Source of the DNA: Cunninghamella blakesleeana
Taxonomy: Eukaryota; Mucoromycota; Mucoromycetes; Mucorales; Cunninghamellaceae
NCBI GenBank assembly: GCA_017871115.1
Contig: JAFCIZ010000008.1
Span: 1,054,001-1,118,000, forward strand
Reading direction: 5' to 3'
DNA length: 64,000 bases
Within the stretch, counting starts at the first letter, position 1. The number at the start of each line of letters is the position of its first letter. Under the pieces are notes generated by a model. It searched no databases, was not told the origin of the DNA, and was given only the letters and a program-made list of their open reading frames with translations. A program made the position numbers and the translations under genes. Of this stretch, positions 20,042 through 33,827 are shown one piece after another.

Positions 20042-21328
20042 TTAGTAATGGCAAGTATTATTATATGCTTTTTCGTATCCATCCATTTGTAAAAAAGTAA
20101 AACCATTTTTCTTATCCTGATTTTTATGCACGGGGACAGGAGATAGAGGATTGTCATTTATGGAAGTGAAGGGAGATGAATGACTAATAACTGATGGTGA
20201 TGATGGTAATGGTGATGGTGATGATAAAGTTGAATTAGTTATATTATTATAAGTTGATGATTGAATAGTGGTTGGTATTGGAGTTGATGATAAGCCATCA
20301 TTACTATTGTTTTTACTATTTAATTGTTCTTTATAGGTTCGATTTTCTTCTTGAAGAGTCTAATGAGAAAGAGAGAAAGATATATAGAAAAAAATACAAG
20401 TCAAATATATAGAAACCTTTTTTTTTGAATTGCTAAAAACAGTAATGTGGCGTTGTGATTAACATCTATATTATATATTTATATATTTACCAAGATATAA
20501 TCAAGCGTAGCTTTAAGAATATTTCCTTTATGTGGTTTTTTTCCAGACCAAATAGCATGTGGTACTACTTGAGATAACTCATAGATAATATTGTTAATTG
20601 TATCTCGACGACGACGTTCAACGTGATTATGATTTTCTCTTCTTCTTTGTAATCTTTCAATTGCTGTTTTACTATCTAAGTTTTTTCTATTTTAAAAAAA
20701 ATGAAAAAGAAAGGTAAAGATTAATAAAAAAAAAAAAAAAAGATAGGAAAAGATTTCATTGTTTTTTTAATTTTTTTTTTTTTTTCAGAAAAAAAAGCAT
20801 GTACCTATTCAATATATTTACACCATTTACCCTATATGCAGCTTTTTTAGACTTTGCTATTGTTGTTGTTGTTGCCGCTGGCGTTAAAGCATTTTTTTTT
20901 CGTTTTCTTGATACAGATTGTGGAGATAAGTCATATGAAAAATTGAGAAAAACACCTTGATTATTTGTTTCATTATTTGTCATGGTAAATTGTTTCGTCG
21001 TGTTAATATCATTATCTTTTTCTTCTTCGGAATCAGAATCATCGTCATCTTCAGAATCATCTTCATTAACGTTATCTTTTACTTTCTCTTTTTCTGATTT
21101 TTCAATCTCAATGGCAGTTATTTTATCTGAATCGTGTTTAGGATGATGGCATTGATGTTGATGTTGATGTTGATGCTGTTTATTTGTTGTTGTTTTAGGT
21201 ACTGTACTAGATGATTGTTTCATTTTCTTAGCCTTCCCAACTGAAGGTCGAACTGAAAATTTCGTTGTCATAGATTGAATATCATATTTCATATAATCTT
21301 GATGGGTTAAAGTGGGTCTCCAAATCAT
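20042..21328 (-). CDS. bHLH transcription factor (USF/RTG3-like basic region)
   Basis: Three exons (21328-20805, 20686-20491, 20359-20042) give about 345 residues. The first 174 are low complexity, with His/Gln repeats, an acidic stretch and a basic patch SRKRKKN that could be a nuclear signal. The bHLH begins at about residue 192: NHNHVERRRRDTINNI for the basic region and helix 1, then a loop with GKKPHKGNILKATLDYILTL for helix 2. The His, Glu and Arg residues that contact CANNTG E-boxes are present, which predicts CACGTG-type binding. The C-terminus is Ser/Pro-rich. The start at 21328 (MIWRPTL) is the only ATG between the coding region and the T-rich promoter that looks natural; an in-frame ATG further upstream at 21400 is possible. 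Confidence 0.85.
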
Positions 21329-21630
21329 TATTGTTGCTGTTGTTAATTTAATAAAGGAATAATGGTGAGAAAAAAAAGAATAGATATTATAAAAATACAA
21401 GGTATATTGAATTTAAAAAAAAAAAAAAATGTGGAGAAATAAGAAAAAAAGAAAAAAGAAAATAGAACGGGTAAAATTTAAAGTTTTTATATGCACCCAC
21501 AATTTTTTTTTTTGGAATACACCAATCATATATTTATTTTGGTTTATTTAAGTTTGTTATTTTTTTTTGTGATAAATTTTGACACGTGCTCTATCGCAAA
21601 TCAAAAAAAAAAAATACTATACTATACTTT
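21329..21630. other. Intergenic, bHLH promoter and CHY gene 3' side
   Basis: Promoter of the bHLH gene and 3' flank of the CHY zinc protein gene, both on the minus strand. It contains long A and T runs; no gene is seen. Confidence 0.6.
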
Positions 21631-22596
21631 CTATCCAAGTTGTTCGCTTACATCCAAATCAAATATACTATTAGGATCTTGTCTTAATTTAAGTCTTGCA
21701 TCTTTGATTACTCTATAATATATATATATATATTTATATATAATAGATAAATACAAAAAAGAAAAAATTATTGGATGAGTCACCTTATATATAAAAAATA
21801 ACAACTTAAGTCCTCCGCGTTCTCGGGCCAAGTAAAAAATAAAATAAAGCACACCATGGATGAATAATAGAAGCGATTTAACCTTTTTTTTAATAGTTAA
21901 CTCTTTTTTCTTTCTCCTTTTCAATTATAAATTTACTTTCACACACACCCATATATATATATATATATATATATACAATCGCAAAAATAAACAGGTATAT
22001 ATAGAAATATATAATTCCCCGCTTTTTTTCCTTTTATAAAAACCTTCTTTATATTACTATTATTGTTCTCTTTTCGTTTATATATTTATATTAGCTAGTA
22101 TTTTATTTTTACCTTGCATCCTTTCGAAGATCTTCTGTTTCAATACCTAAACTTGCTTCTGGGGTAATGGCATCGAGCACATAATGATTATCACAATGAG
22201 GACAATATTCATCTTCTTCTTCATAATCTCTATTTAAAAAAAAATAATAAAATATGATGGTAGATGAATATGACAGTAATCTTAAAACATTCCATTTTTA
22301 TATTATATAAATTATTATGCTAAAACTTACTTCATATTTTTTCTAAAAGCTTTCTTACACTTCTTGCAAGCAAAAATCATTTCATCTGCTTTGCGTAATG
22401 GATGATCTGACACTTCTTTATGACACTCTGAACAATCAAACCATTTTCTACAACACTGGGCTCTAATAGATACCTAATATATATATATATTATTGATTTT
22501 TTGCTATTATTAATAATCATCCTAGCTGTATATATGCAGTTATATTATTTTATTTATTTATTTACATACTTGAGCATTTAAAATATGTTTACACAT
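21631..22596 (-). CDS. HOT13: CHY-type zinc-binding protein, HOT13-like
   Basis: Four exons (22596-22570, 22473-22331, 22229-22113, 21712-21631) give 122 residues. The order MCKHILNAQ, RAQCCRKWFDCSECH, FACKKCKKAFRK and EYCPHCDNHYVLDA supplies the Cys/His ligands of a CHY zinc finger. Length and layout match yeast HOT13, an intermembrane-space protein that helps the MIA pathway reoxidise Mia40, although CHY proteins of other function share this fold. The C-terminus ends DLDVSEQLG. The first exon is only 27 bp, which makes the gene easy to misannotate. The HOT13 name is assigned by similarity only. Confidence 0.82.
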
Positions 22597-22921
22597 TGTT
22601 GTTTAAATTAAAGATGATAGGGAGGGTATAAATTTATATGTGTGGAAAAAAAAGAAAAGGAAAGAAGGGTGCAGAAAAAATATTTTTTTTAGATGTCAAA
22701 ATTTAAAATATTAAAAGGCCGACTAATATGAAATTTTTTTTAATTTGACCATTTTTTTTTTATTATTTCTTGCATGAAAAAAACAAGCTATTCATCATTT
22801 TTATTATGTATTATTTTTATTTTATTTTTATTGTATATAAATTAAAATGATGTATATGATGAAGCATAATATATTAAAAAAAAAATCAAAAAAGTATATA
22901 TTTATATGAAAACTATTTGAA
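22597..22921. other. Intergenic, no gene seen
   Basis: Promoter of the CHY gene and 3' flank of SAM50. AT-rich, with no feature that can be supported. Confidence 0.6.
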
Positions 22922-24172
22922 TTATAAAAAGTTAATACCAAAACCAAATTGAATACCTTCTTCGGTAATATCTCCAGGTCTACTTTGAAGTGGAACACAG
23001 AAGTTGGCTTCAACACGAGCAAACTTATGATGGAAAATAACACCAGCACCGACGGATACGCGAGGGTCACGAATAAGATCTTGTAAAGTCTTTTCAGTAT
23101 TTTGTTGTTGTGAAAGGTTACCAGCATTAGCAAAGGCATGTAATTTGATAGGTAAATGTGCTGACCCAGGAATGGTACTAATTAAACTAGCCCCCAAAGC
23201 CCAATAAGCGTTTCCACCTACAGAATCATCTATTAATAAAATAAAACAATGGCTCCAATCAATAAAAGTATTCATTTATTCTATATTATTCACAGTTCAT
23301 TTTCTTTATTCTATTTTTCATATTATTATTATGACTTACTTCCATCACGAGCACCTATACCACCAGATTTAAAACCACGTACAGATAATGGGCCACCCAA
23401 GTAAAAACGATCAGAGAGGTTAATTTCTTTATTATCTAAAGAAGTTAAAAGTCCTGCTTTACCACCAATACTTAAGGATAAACGGAAAGCATCTTCAGTT
23501 CCTTGTTTACTTTCTTGAAGTGTATGAAGGCATTGACCAACTAATTCATGCTTGATAAATTGTACATCTCCTTTAGTAGCTACACCAGCAAATTCTTGGA
23601 ATAATCCAATGTAACGTCCTTTTGTAGGTAAAGTGACATGATCACGGGTATCGTGAACAAATGAATGATAAACGGATGATTTGTTGTTTTGGCCAGATTG
23701 ACTTCGAACACTGTATATACATATACATAAGTTATTATTATTATTATTATTGTTATTATTGGAAGAAAAAAAAAATAGTAAAATAGTAAAATGCAAATAA
23801 ATATATGAATAGATGAATATACTCGAAATTGTAATTATAATAAATAAAAATATAACTTACGTTCCAGATGCTTGAGGTAAACCTGTAATGTCTCTTTTTG
23901 TGCACGCATAAGAAAGTTCATGTCCACCATAATCTGATCTAGTCTAAAATTTCATTAATAAAATAAAAAATAAAATTAATAAAAATAATAAAATATCAGT
24001 AATAATAATTCTTTATATATGAATATCTTACCTTAAACTTTAAACCAGCGGTCTGACCTTCTTCTTTATAAGCATTAATTAAAGAATAATCATGGATGGA
24101 ATTGTTGACAAATACGGATAAATTGGTGTAAGGTGATCCATTCAAAGGAGTTGTAAATGAAGCCTAAAAATA

Positions 24173-24211
<39 letters not shown>

Positions 24212-24974
24212 AATAAACATGTAAGATTATATGTAACAGTTTATATACATTTATGTATTTTTCTATTTCTGGTTTATTGACTTACTTCTACAGCTTGCTT
24301 TGTTCGATTACCAAATGCAAAACTAGTACTTAATGATTCAGCACCACCAAACAAATTTCTCAATACAAAACCACCATTCTATAATCATATTATATAACAC
24401 AATATAATTAGATCACTCGAATTTCATATTCTTTTTATACTTTTAATATTTTTTATATTTAACGCGTATTTATAATATAGATATATATTAGTACTTACAG
24501 AATAAAATTCATTATTTCCTAAACCAACACCAGTTTGAATTAAACCTCTAGGTTTTTCTTTTAACTGAATAGTAACATCGACTGTATCCTTGTTTTGTTT
24601 ATTTGTATCCAAAAAGACCTGTATTTCTTCAAAAATATCATGTTGATCCAAACGAGCAGCAATATCTTTAGTGACATTAAATAAATCAGCAGTAGTTTGA
24701 GGTTTAAATACACCAGAAGTAATGTTATTTAAAAATGACTTTCTGGTGATAGAAGTGCCAAGGATACTAACAGAATTAACTGATAAAGGAGCATCTGCAT
24801 TTATTACGGGCTATAAATAATAATTAGAAAGAATAGGAAAATGTAATTTGAAACATAAACATATATACATATATACATATATAAATATATATTTATATAT
24901 TTATATATATAGAAGGAGAAAAAAATATATAATAAGCTTATTTATTAATTTACCGTGGGTGCTTGAAAAGCCAT
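22922..24974 (-). CDS. SAM50: SAM50/TOB55, mitochondrial outer membrane beta-barrel assembly core
   Basis: Seven exons (24974-24954, 24810-24499, 24378-24286, 24163-24032, 23943-23861, 23710-23340, 23229-22922) give about 439 residues. This is the Omp85-family core of the SAM complex, which folds beta-barrel proteins into the outer membrane. One POTRA domain is visible in exon 2 (ITRKSFLNNITSG through VTIQLKEKPRG). The 16-strand barrel follows, with the conserved strand-6 loop motif as GPLSVRGFKSGGIGARDG (L-x-G-x-x-S-x-RG-F family pattern) and the C-terminal beta-signal FGFGINFL. The first exon is 21 bp. The length is slightly short of the yeast protein (484), mostly in the N-terminus. Confidence 0.92.
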
Positions 24975-25137
24975 TTATTATATATGAAAACGTATGAAAA
25001 TGCAAATAATAATAAAAATATATATATTAAAAGAGATAAAGAGAGAGAAGAAAGAAAAAAAGAAAATAATAAAGCAAAAGGATTTTAAGAAAAAAATCGG
25101 AGTTGAATTAAAAAATAGCCCTGCCATTTGAAGTAGA

Positions 25138-27743
<2,606 letters not shown>

Positions 27744-28697
27744 CTTAAAAAAAATATATATTAAAAAGGAAAATAAGAGGAAAAGGAAAGGAGAAAGAAA
27801 AAGGAAAAAAATAGGCATACTTTTATTTTAAAATTTTAAAATTTTTAAAACACAGAATAGATCGAGAAAAGTAATGAAAAATAATTTCTACCACGAAAAC
27901 TAGAGTATACAACTAACCTTCAGTAAAAAGGAAGGACAATCATAATATTATTCTGCGTGATATGTGATTGGTTTTTATAGGAGAAAACTGTTAAAAAAAA
28001 CTTATTCCTATCCCTCGATATTCTCTTGTTCCTATTTACCCCTTTGGTAAAAAATAATAAAAAAAAAGCATCGAAAAAATAATTAAAAGTTTAGCCAGCT
28101 TTACTTTTTCTCCACATACTTCTTTTTTTTAAAAATAATAATAATAATAATCATTTAAACGTGTATTTAATAAAACAATCATTATATTTATTTCTTTTTC
28201 TTTTATGTATATAACTACATTCACTTTTTTTTTTAAAAAAAAAAAATAATAATACACATGTCATACTTCAAGTTTAATATTAATATTTAATTTTATGAGT
28301 GATTACAGTTAGATTCACATCAATGGTCAATTAAAATTTAAAACCAATTGATGCATTATTTGTTCTTTAATTTTTTAAAAAATACAGCATCCTATTCTAT
28401 ACCCTCGTAACTATTGATTATCTTATTCTATTTTACTTTTTTTTAAAAAAATGAAAAAAAATAAAATAAAAAAAAATCGTTATAAATACATATAAAATAA
28501 AGAAAAAGTAAAAGGGCATCCATTGTATTAAGTGCATATTTAAATATTTTTAAAACCATTTTTTTTTTTTTTGATCCTCAATTTTTTTGTGAACGGAATT
28601 TAAACTTTTATTTTTTTAAAAAAGGTTGGTCTTTTTTTTATATTCACGCTTCTTTACTTTTTTTTATAATAAAAACTAAATATTTATTATTACTATT
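27744..28697. other. Divergent intergenic region
   Basis: Promoter region between the TNY MAP kinase (minus) and HUS1 (plus). It has many T and A runs, several of the form T8-A8 that could form hairpins. No gene is seen. Confidence 0.6.
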
Positions 28698-29442
28698 ATG
28701 CGGTTTCGAGCTGTACTCATTAATCCGATAGCTTTTCACAGTAATTATTGACAGCAATACTAAATTAAGTTGAAAAAAAAATAAAAGATATCGAAGAATA
28801 ATCGATCTATATGGATTTATATATGTGTATATAGAAATCGCTCTAACTCTAGAAAAGTTTGGACCCACTTGTATCATTTGCTTTGCCATCGACTCAATAC
28901 ATTTTGTCAAATACCATGAAAATTATTCAGATCTTCGAGCTTGGATGTAAATATAAATAGCATAGTGTATATATATATATATATATATATATACTATATT
29001 AATCATCATTTAATATTTATCAAACATGTATTTGTATATACATTAACTTAATATTTTTATATTTAGTAAAGTAGATCCAGTAAGTAACATACCAAAATAA
29101 TAATAACAAATATACAAAGAAAAGAGAAACTAAAAAGCACCAAAATGAAATGATATCAGCAACATTTTATTATCCGCTAAATATACATCTTTATATATAC
29201 TTGTAGCATATATTATTTTCAGGATATAGGTTAGAAAGCTCATATAATAACGAATTAAGCATCTCTATTGATTTGGATAGTTTAGTACGTGCAACAAAAG
29301 TAGCACAACAATCAGCCAACACTAAGATTATATTAAGACAAAAGGATGGTCAACCATATCTTGACTGGAGAATATCAATAGAAGTAATATCTATTTTTTT
29401 TTAAAAAAAAAAAAAAAATGGCATAAAAATCAATTTTTCTAA

Positions 29443-29475
<33 letters not shown>

Positions 29476-30287
29476 GAATCGGATTGGATCTACCAATGAA
29501 ACTAGCCATCAACTGGATGTTGTTATGGTACCAAGCGATAGAATGCAATATCTTCGCGAGCCTCCAATTTTGGAAACTCCCAATGTATGTATATAATACG
29601 AAACTATACGTATATAATTTTATGATGTATACCCTCCCTTTTTCTATTCTAAATAATTATTATTTTCTTAGGCATATATACTTTTACCAAATTTATTATC
29701 CATGAAACCTATAGGTGATCGATTAAAATCTCTAAGTAAATTTTTAACTCTTTCGGTAAATATGAATGGAAAAATCAAACTATCTGTAGAGACAGAACTT
29801 GCACAAGTGGAAGCTATTTACAATAATCTTGAAAATCCAGTATTAAGTAAACTTATTTATAAATATACAATACATACGAATGGCATAATTCACGTTTTAT
29901 TCATCGTCATTTTTTTTCTTTTTTAGATGGACATCGACCCCCAGCAGATGAACGTGATAACTTTTCATCAGTATGTATATCTACTGAAGACTTGGTAAAT
30001 TTTTTAAATTGTTACAATTTGGATCCTCGAAATGTTGTTTGTGGTAATGATATTTTATTTTATTTATTTATTATTTTAAAAAAAAATCCCTAATTTCAAT
30101 TTATAAAACTCATGACTATATATTATTTATACGTATATTAATTTGAATAGCTGTTACTGATCAATTATGCCTTGCATTCTATGTTTATACTAATTTGAAT
30201 ATCCATATACTTCCTGATGAGCGGTCTGGTACTATTTATCCTACTGAAACTATTTTTACATGTCACATGCCAGTTTATACATTATGA
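28698..30287 (+). CDS. HUS1: DNA damage checkpoint clamp subunit HUS1
   Basis: Eight exons (28698-28740, 28835-28946, 29067-29079, 29207-29383, 29477-29584, 29672-29846, 29927-30043, 30151-30287) join to 293 residues, close to fission yeast Hus1 (287). HUS1 is a subunit of the 9-1-1 (Rad9-Hus1-Rad1) sliding clamp that is loaded at damaged DNA and activates the ATR-type kinase. The protein starts MRFRAVLINPIAFH and continues TLEKFGPTCIICF, ESSYNNELSISIDL, KIILRQKDGQPYL, YILLPNLLSMK, LTLSVNMNGKIKLSVETE and LENPVL, all blocks of the Hus1 family. Exon 3 is only 13 bp and was found by phase and alignment, so the exon 2-4 boundaries deserve an RNA check. No key block appears to be missing. Confidence 0.88.
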
Positions 30288-30670
30288 TTAACGAATAGTT
30301 GATAGTTATACGTGTACATAAAAGTATTATCATTATATTCATATATGCTAATAAAACTGTAAAATAAAAAACCAAACATTTTGTTTATATAACCAAACTT
30401 TTAAAAATAACTAAAAATTACAATGATTTTTATTAATGATTTCAGAATATAATATTAAAATAAAAATGTTACATAATGATGATGATGATGTTAATGTTAA
30501 TAATGATGAAGATATACATATACATATACATGGTTTAAAAATTATGAAAGAAAGAAAAAGATATCATTTAGAATCTACCACGACCTATTTTTTTAAATAA
30601 TAATATAAAATAATTATTAGCCTACTTATTTTAATAATTTCACTTGCATATTTATATATATTTCTTAATG
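30288..30670. other. Convergent 3' intergenic region
   Basis: Tail-to-tail spacer between HUS1 and the NSR1-like gene. It has a short GATGAT-rich run near 30477-30490. No gene is seen. Confidence 0.6.
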
Positions 30671-31705
30671 TTAAACTTTACCTCTACCATTTCCACGACC
30701 ACGTCCACCAAAATCGCGACCACCGCGACCACCTCTGGGACCACCGAAATCACGGCCACCACGGCCACCACGGCCACCTCTGAAACCACCACCATTGCCA
30801 CCTTCACGTTTACCAGAAGTACCAAAATCAGTACGAACAGGGCGACCATTAATACGAACACCGTTCATTTCATTTACGGCCTTTTCAGCTTGATCTGCGT
30901 TTTCAAATTGAATATAACCAATGCCTTTAATTTTATTTGTATCTCTGTTGATAGGTAAACGAACATCGACAATAGTACCAAAGGATTGGAAAGCTTCACG
31001 AAGAGCATCTTCATCTAAATCCAATTGAAGATTGGCGACGAAACAAGTTTCGCTCTTGGGACTATAACGTTCATCCTTTTGGCGAGGTTTAGCAGCAGTA
31101 GCGTCATCGATACGAAGAGCACGACCTAAAAATTCTTCACCATTTAACTTTTTAGCAGCTTCTACACCTTCCTTAGTTTCGAAATCAACATAACAGAAAC
31201 CACGGTTTCTTGAAGGAGAATTACGGTCTTTGGCTAAACGAACACTTGATACAGCACCAGCTTGATTGAAAAATTCTTTGATTTGTTCTTCAGTAGCATT
31301 GAAATCCAATTGACCAACCCAGATAGATACACCTTCACCACCAAAACGAGGAGGTTCTTCAGTACTAACTTCTACTTTGGCCTTCTTTGCTTTAGGTTTT
31401 TCTTCTTCTTCTTCTTCTTTTTCTTCTTCTTCATCGTCATCTTCATTGTCAGAAGAGGAAGATTCAGAATCAGAATCAGAGCTATCACTAGTTTTACGTT
31501 TCTTACTATTAGTTTCTTCTTCTTCTTCTTCTTCTTCTTCCTTGTCAGAAGCTTCACTACCAGAGTCAGAGTCAGAATCAGAGCTACTATCAGAATCACT
31601 TTGATCAGAGCTGCTTTGTTCAGAGGCTTCTTCAGCTTTACTTGATTTCATAACAACGTCTTCAGACTTCTTCTTATTTTTAGAGGAGAATTTAGTTACA
31701 GCCAT
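30671..31705 (-). CDS. NSR1: Nucleolin-like protein, NSR1/GAR2 type
   Basis: A single uninterrupted frame of 344 residues on the minus strand. The N-terminal 110 residues alternate Ser-rich and Glu/Asp-rich blocks with basic patches (KKRKT, KAKKAK), as in nucleolin. RRM1 spans about 127-202 with SIWVGQL and RGFCYVDF; RRM2 spans about 219-293 with CFVANL and KGIGYIQF. The C-terminus is an RGG/GGR-rich tail from about 300. The layout equals yeast NSR1 and fission yeast Gar2, nucleolar proteins needed for pre-rRNA processing and 40S assembly. It is one of the very few intronless genes in the window, and its codon use is richer in C-ending codons, consistent with high expression. Confidence 0.93.
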   Translation of the reverse strand: MAVTKFSSKNKKKSEDVVMKSSKAEEASEQSSSDQSDSDSSSDSDSDSGSEASDKEEEEEEEEETNSKKRKTSDSSDSDSESSSSDNEDDDEEEEKEEEEEEKPKAKKAKVEVSTEEPPRFGGEGVSIWVGQLDFNATEEQIKEFFNQAGAVSSVRLAKDRNSPSRNRGFCYVDFETKEGVEAAKKLNGEEFLGRALRIDDATAAKPRQKDERYSPKSETCFVANLQLDLDEDALREAFQSFGTIVDVRLPINRDTNKIKGIGYIQFENADQAEKAVNEMNGVRINGRPVRTDFGTSGKREGGNGGGFRGGRGGRGGRDFGGPRGGRGGRDFGGRGRGNGRGKV

Positions 31706-32689
31706 ACTTATTATATTTTACTTGTTATTATTTGTGTTAAAAAGAAAAGGAAAAGGAGGAGAGAAAGAGAAAAAATCTTTTTTTTTTCTCTTTTAAAAGT
31801 CAAGTTTAAAAAAAAAGTAATGGTGACTATATAAAATAAAGTGGCTGGTTTTATGCAAAAAAAAAGGATGCCGTAGTTTAAATTTTAATTAATATTTTTT
31901 TTAAAAAAAAAGGGCACCACTAATTTTTTTTAGCCATTGTTTTTCTTACTATTCATACATTTATACCTGTTTAGTACTAAAATTACTTTGGCATTTTCTT
32001 TATATAACCACAAAAGCAACGACATATAAAATAAAATATGTAATATAAAATAAGGAATTCCTTGTATACATATTAGCAAATAAAAAGTATAATAACAGTA
32101 GTACGTGCTTGTCAAAAGAAATTAATTTAAAGAAGAAAAAGAAATTATTATATATATTAGCATTGATTTTATTTATTTATGTTATCCAAAAAAAAGAAGA
32201 GAGATAAGAGGATTACTATTTTTGGGAAAGCTATAAAAACAACATCGGAATTTGAAAAAGAAAATACATAAATGGTGATGATAATGATAAGATGAATTCA
32301 CATAGGTTTACTTTTCATTCATTTACTCCAGTTTATTATGCGTAATAATAAAACTACCTATACTAATAATCATTATTTATATTTATATTAACCTTTTTAT
32401 AATGTTTATTATATTATAAAATAGCTGTATATATAAAAGTAAAGTAAAGAAAAAAAAAAAGATGGAAGTGAAAAAAAAAGGACTACGTATATAGTTATGC
32501 TACGTATACGTAGGTATAATTTTTTTAGAAAAAAAAATATAAAAGCACTTAAATTTCCTCATTATGTATTTTTTCTCCTTTCTTTCTTTTTCTTTTCTTT
32601 TTTTAATTAATTTATTTTATTGTATATATTTTTATATTGTATATATAACACTCTATATTATCTAACGAATAACAAAAACAATCATAATC
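31706..32689. other. Divergent intergenic region
   Basis: Promoter space between the NSR1-like gene (minus) and the small gene at 32690 (plus). It contains CT-rich tracts near 32570-32605 and AT-rich filler. No gene is seen. Confidence 0.6.
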
Positions 32690-33154
32690 ATGTTCAGTAA
32701 TACTTCACGATATTCAACACCATCTACTGCTTCTTCAACTTATCCTCATTTATCAGATCATACACAACGTACTGGAAGCTTAGTAGAATATATTACCATG
32801 GTAATTAATAATAAAATAACAAAAAATAAAACCAAAAGGAAAAATTGGAAAAAGCTTGAAATTTTACTGAAATTATAATTATTTTCTCACACTCACTTTT
32901 TTAATTCTTTTTATTGGTCAACCCTAAAAAGCAACACCAAAAAAATGAAAATAAAATCCTTCATAATCAAGGTAAAACCATTCATAAAAAGAAAGAAAAA
33001 AGGAAAAAGATAAAGGAAAAACAATCATTAACTTATTTTTACTTTTATAAAAGGTATGAAAAAAGATACTGGTGTTTCTTCTCCCTCAGGTCAACGCCGA
33101 AGATCTTATAGTCCAATGCGAGAGGCTATATTGAAAGGACAATTTTTGGATTGA
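32690..33154 (+). CDS. Small Ser/Arg-rich protein of unknown function
   Basis: I do not recognise this protein. The best model has three exons (32690-32800, 32932-32971, 33054-33154) joined in frame to 83 residues. It starts MFSNTSRYSTPSTAS, has TGSLVEYITM at the end of exon 1, and ends GQRRRSYSPMREAILKGQFLD. The Arg/Ser pattern RRRSYSP could be a phosphorylation site. The middle exon uses an AAG acceptor without a clear pyrimidine tract, so it is the weakest part. Skipping it puts the last exon out of frame with exon 1. A clear CT-rich promoter precedes the ATG, and the C-terminal block looks conserved in character, which supports a real gene. Confidence 0.5.
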
Positions 33155-33191
33155 TTTTTTTATTTTTTATCATTTATACCTCTCTCTTTGT

Positions 33192-33225
<34 letters not shown>

Positions 33226-33827
33226 CATATATATATATATAACCACCATTCTTCATAGTAAATCATTTATTATTTTATTCCTTAATTATTATTTATTTAA
33301 TAAAAAAAAGTCTGTTTATATTTTTATATATAAATACATATAATATATACATATAAAATTAATGATAATAACATGATCACTAGAACATATGATCGGAATA
33401 AATTGCTGGAAAGTAAAGAAAATATGCATAATAACAATCAGACATGTAAAATAGTGAAGTAAAGATAGTGTCAAAGATTTTTGTTATATCTGAATTCGAA
33501 ATTTAAATATAAATTATAAAAATTATCTTGGTCCCCTTTTTGATTTTAAACCTGTCTCAAGTTCATATTTTTTATTAAAGGATATATTTATTTGAATATC
33601 ATCATTTACAACATAAAACATTTTATTCATATAGGATATGGTAGCTCACCCACTGAAAAAAAATGCGGCATTTGAAAAAATAAAGATTTTAAAAAATCGC
33701 GGTTTTTATTTTTTCGTATCTCTTTCTATCTCATTGTTTTTTTTTTTTTTTTAACAATAGTAATATATTATTTACTACGTATCAATATTTACTGTAATCA
33801 ATCTCATACACACACACATTTATATAC
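33155..33827. other. Intergenic, no gene seen
   Basis: It contains an A run of about 27 bases at 33200-33226 and a TA run, then the promoter of the condensin gene with T-rich tracts near 33735-33752. Confidence 0.6.

Noticed and set aside
31262..31645. Phe- and Ser-rich readings opposite the NSR1-like gene
   Set aside because: They mirror the Glu/Lys and Ser codons of the acidic region in NSR1; no independent signal.
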